Shown here in pieces: positions 16,866 to 18,406 of a DNA stretch of 18,406 nucleotides. Each line of letters opens with the position of its first letter. Position 1 is the first letter of the stretch. The notes beneath the pieces are model-generated. The model was not told where the DNA came from and ran no database searches. It saw nothing but the letters and a program-made list of their open reading frames with translations. This DNA comes from Chromera velia. Its lineage: Eukaryota > Sar > Chromeraceae. The position numbers and the translations under genes are program-made. The stretch is from NCBI GenBank assembly GCA_018398765.1, contig JAHBMJ010002173.1:52821-71226 (forward strand), read 5' to 3'.

Positions 16866-17400
16866 CTGAAAAAAGTGCTCTTCCGTCTCTTTTCCTTTAA
16901 AATTTCTGAGTGTGTTGAGTCTATTTTAATTTAAACTCATTCTCCCGTTCCTTCTCCCGTTCGTTCGTCAGATAAAAAGTCATGGGCTGACGTTAAGCAG
17001 GTAGACATCACCGCAGCGTGTCAGATGCATGTTGATGATTTGTTTTTACTTGCACCTGATCCGTTGGATTTGTTGAAGCAGTTTGAGAAGAACGTGGAGT
17101 GCGAAGATCCAGAGCTAATTGGAGCAGAGAGGAAGAAAGTGGTTGGTCTTGAGATGGCACATGACAGACAGAAGGGAGAAATCACTCAAGGACAAATGAG
17201 TTACATCAGCACAGAGTCTCTTCCCGAGCCAAAGAGAAGCCGTAAGCTCGAGAAAGCAGACTTTGAGAAGCTAGAAGAGAAAGAAGTAGACATGAGACTG
17301 AAAAGAATTTTCCGCTCATTGTTAGGGATGCTGGGATGGCTGTGCAAACCCGTTTTGATCAAAGATTCTTTCTTTTGCTTTTTCACAGTTGTCTCACTGG
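16866..17400 (+). pseudogene. Copia RT, VDD motif and connection
   Basis: The same frame as the preceding VYGLRKAL block continues through a TAA (16932) to a clean stretch with QMHVDDLFLLAPDPLDLLKQ. The catalytic VDD is at 17031-17039. KVVGLEMAHDRQKGEITQGQ and SLLGMLGWL match the copia connection. After GWLC the frame breaks (about 17345-17390) before RNase H. Confidence 0.8.
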
Positions 17401-17979
17401 TCTTCCTGTCCCTCTCCACGTCTTCTTTACACCCTTTCAACCGTTTTATTTTTGGCTGTTGAGAAGGCATACGAGCTTGTGTTTCTTACTGTTTGTCTGC
17501 CTGAACTGCGTTTGTTCGTCGATGCTGCTTATTATGATCAACTATGCGAAGCGAGAAGTAGATATTTTTTTCAGCTTGCCAATGCAGACTGGCCGTTGAC
17601 GTGTCGAGCAAATTTGATAGACTGGGCAAGCCACAGAGAGAAGAGACTCGTACGTTCCACCGCTAGAGCAGAACTGCTTACTCTCTGTCAGGATGTGTTG
17701 AGAATGCCTTTGCTTTTAAGGATCGCTCGTATGCTTTTTGGAAATGTGAAGGTGCGTGTTCTGACAGACAGTGCAGCGCTAGTTGAGCAGCTTAAAAATA
17801 GAGTCTACAAGAAAAAGCCGACCTTGCAGGGTCGTTTGCTTTTTGTTTTGCAAGAGTTGGAGGCAGTGGGGGCTTCCTTTGAGCACGTTGATGGAGCCGT
17901 GAGTCAGATGGCGGATTGCCTTACAAAATGGAAGGATCCTGATGTGGCGTGGCCGAAACCGATGGATGCCGCTTATTGA
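17401..17979 (+). pseudogene. Copia RNase H domain
   Basis: An open frame to TGA at 17977-17979. Catalytic candidates: Asp in LFVDAAYYD (17521), Glu in RAELLTL (17671), Asp in VLTDSAALV (17767), then the terminal FEHVDGAVSQMADCLTK block. Length and order fit the copia RNase H, which degrades the RNA strand during reverse transcription. This is the best-preserved domain of the relic, though it is cut off from RT by a frameshift. Confidence 0.83.
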
Positions 17980-17990
17980 GCATGCGCATC

Positions 17991-18000
17991 AAGGGGAGAG
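17991..18000 (+). other. Candidate polypurine tract (AAGGGGAGAG)
   Basis: A ten-base purine run lies 11 bases after the RNase H stop, where the copia plus-strand primer site is expected. If correct, a 3' LTR would start near 18001 (TTAGTTAATTTCGC), but it lacks the usual TG start and no matching upstream LTR is in the window. Confidence 0.35.
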
Positions 18001-18258
18001 TTAGTTAATTTCGCTTTTCTGGGTAGTCTCTCTTAGAGTCTTTACAGGGCCACTAGAAATTGGCAGTTATTTTCGGCAGTGTGATTATTCTTTTTTTGAC
18101 GGTTTCGATCAATAGATTACATTGCATAATATGAACAGACTCTTATCATTCCTTTTCCGTAGTCAACTATACTAAACTATACGTATAGTTCTAAAGCTCA
18201 CTAGAATCTAGCGTCTAAAAGAATTGGTATTTCTGTTTTATAAGTGCCTCCCACTTCA
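18001..18258. other. Possible LTR remnant or spacer
   Basis: No ORF or RNA gene. The interval is AT-leaning, with a small palindrome ACTATACGTATAGT at about 18176-18189. By position it could be the copia 3' LTR, but there is no second copy to compare. Confidence 0.35.
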
Positions 18259-18338
18259 CTTTCCGGGGCTACACTAGGCCACACTGCGTGATACTGCGTG
18301 CATTTGACGCAAGCAAGCTTGCGAACGGCCCCGGAAAG
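18259..18338. repeat. 11-bp inverted repeat with an inner palindrome
   Basis: CTTTCCGGGGC (18259-18269) pairs perfectly with GCCCCGGAAAG (18328-18338). Between them are a repeated ACTGCGTG and the palindrome GCAAGCTTGC (18313-18322). This could form a hairpin, or be the ends of a very short element. Function unknown. Confidence 0.85.
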
Positions 18339-18392
18339 CAAAAAAAATAAGAACTGCATGAGATTGATGCACGCCGGCCAGCCTCGTACCGA

Positions 18393-18406
18393 TCCCCCCC
18401 CCCCCC
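18393..18406. repeat. Poly-C run at the window end
   Basis: Fourteen C residues end the window. With the CTGT tract at the left edge, this suggests an assembly contig bounded by low-complexity sequence. The true run length is unreliable. Confidence 0.9.

Larger units (their letters stand above)
14630..17979 (+). mobile_element. Decayed Ty1/copia retroelement (pol region)
   Basis: The + strand holds the copia order integrase, RT, RNase H, spread over all three frames with many stops. I see no intact gag or protease. The 5' stretch at about 14720-14900 is weakly protein-like (FDSAWVGSLWNPPVHGDS) and may be the region before integrase. I found no LTR pair: the sequence after 17979 does not recur upstream of the pol region within the window. 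The body is an old, inactive copy. Confidence 0.8.

Noticed and set aside
15317-16935. Stop-codon reassignment (TGA/TAG read as sense) to explain the interrupted copia frames
   Set aside because: All three stops occur, frameshifts are also present, and the two host genes and the RT ORF use ordinary stops. Decay explains it.

Overview
The window looks like nuclear DNA of an alga or protist with intron-rich genes. Splice donors are GTGAGT, GTGCGT or GTAGG, acceptors are mostly TGCAG, microsatellites are dense, and there are two retroelement families and a secreted-protein gene. Composition, splice style and repeat content would fit a chromerid alveolate (Chromera velia-like). This is inferred from style, not from a database match. 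The window starts in a (CTGT)n tract and ends in a C homopolymer, so it may be a whole assembly contig broken at low-complexity sequence.

Layout. Positions 1-975 are intronic, microsatellite-rich sequence. Positions 976-1965 (+) hold the last exons of a gene for O-phosphoseryl-tRNA(Sec):selenocysteinyl-tRNA synthase (SepSecS), which points to a selenoprotein-making organism. After an AT-rich spacer, about 2405-8200 is a LINE-like retroelement. Its 3' part, with a long open reverse transcriptase (RT) frame, lies on the + strand (about 4545-7848). Its 5' part, with a cysteine cluster, Ser tract and 42-bp repeats, lies inverted on the - strand (about 2405-4513). That is the geometry expected of a twin-primed 5' inversion. 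The RT domain has a low-complexity insert of about 300 residues between motif B and the YADD box.

Positions 8203-9030 are AT-rich spacer plus one weak small ORF. Positions 9031-13256 (-) are a seven-exon gene that I could join in phase into a 590-residue secreted protein of unknown function. It has a signal peptide, a helical region with one hydrophobic hairpin, and a Cys-rich C-terminal half. Three of its introns carry second copies of an exon edge together with its splice site. In two of these the copies are separated by short AT-rich spacers that share a terminal motif.

Positions 13843-14622 are a roughly 780-bp non-autonomous DNA transposon with 28-bp terminal inverted repeats, a 9-bp target-site duplication (MULE-like) and an array of 33-bp GC hairpins. 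About 14630-17979 (+) is a decayed Ty1/copia pol region (integrase, RT, RNase H) with many stops and frameshifts. It has an unusual CCHC zinc knuckle between integrase and RT. The right end has an 11-bp inverted repeat and the C run.

The genes form no operon or pathway. The window is two host genes in a landscape of retroelements, a MITE-like element and microsatellites. The least explained signals are the exon-edge duplications in the 9-13 kb gene and the insert inside the RT.
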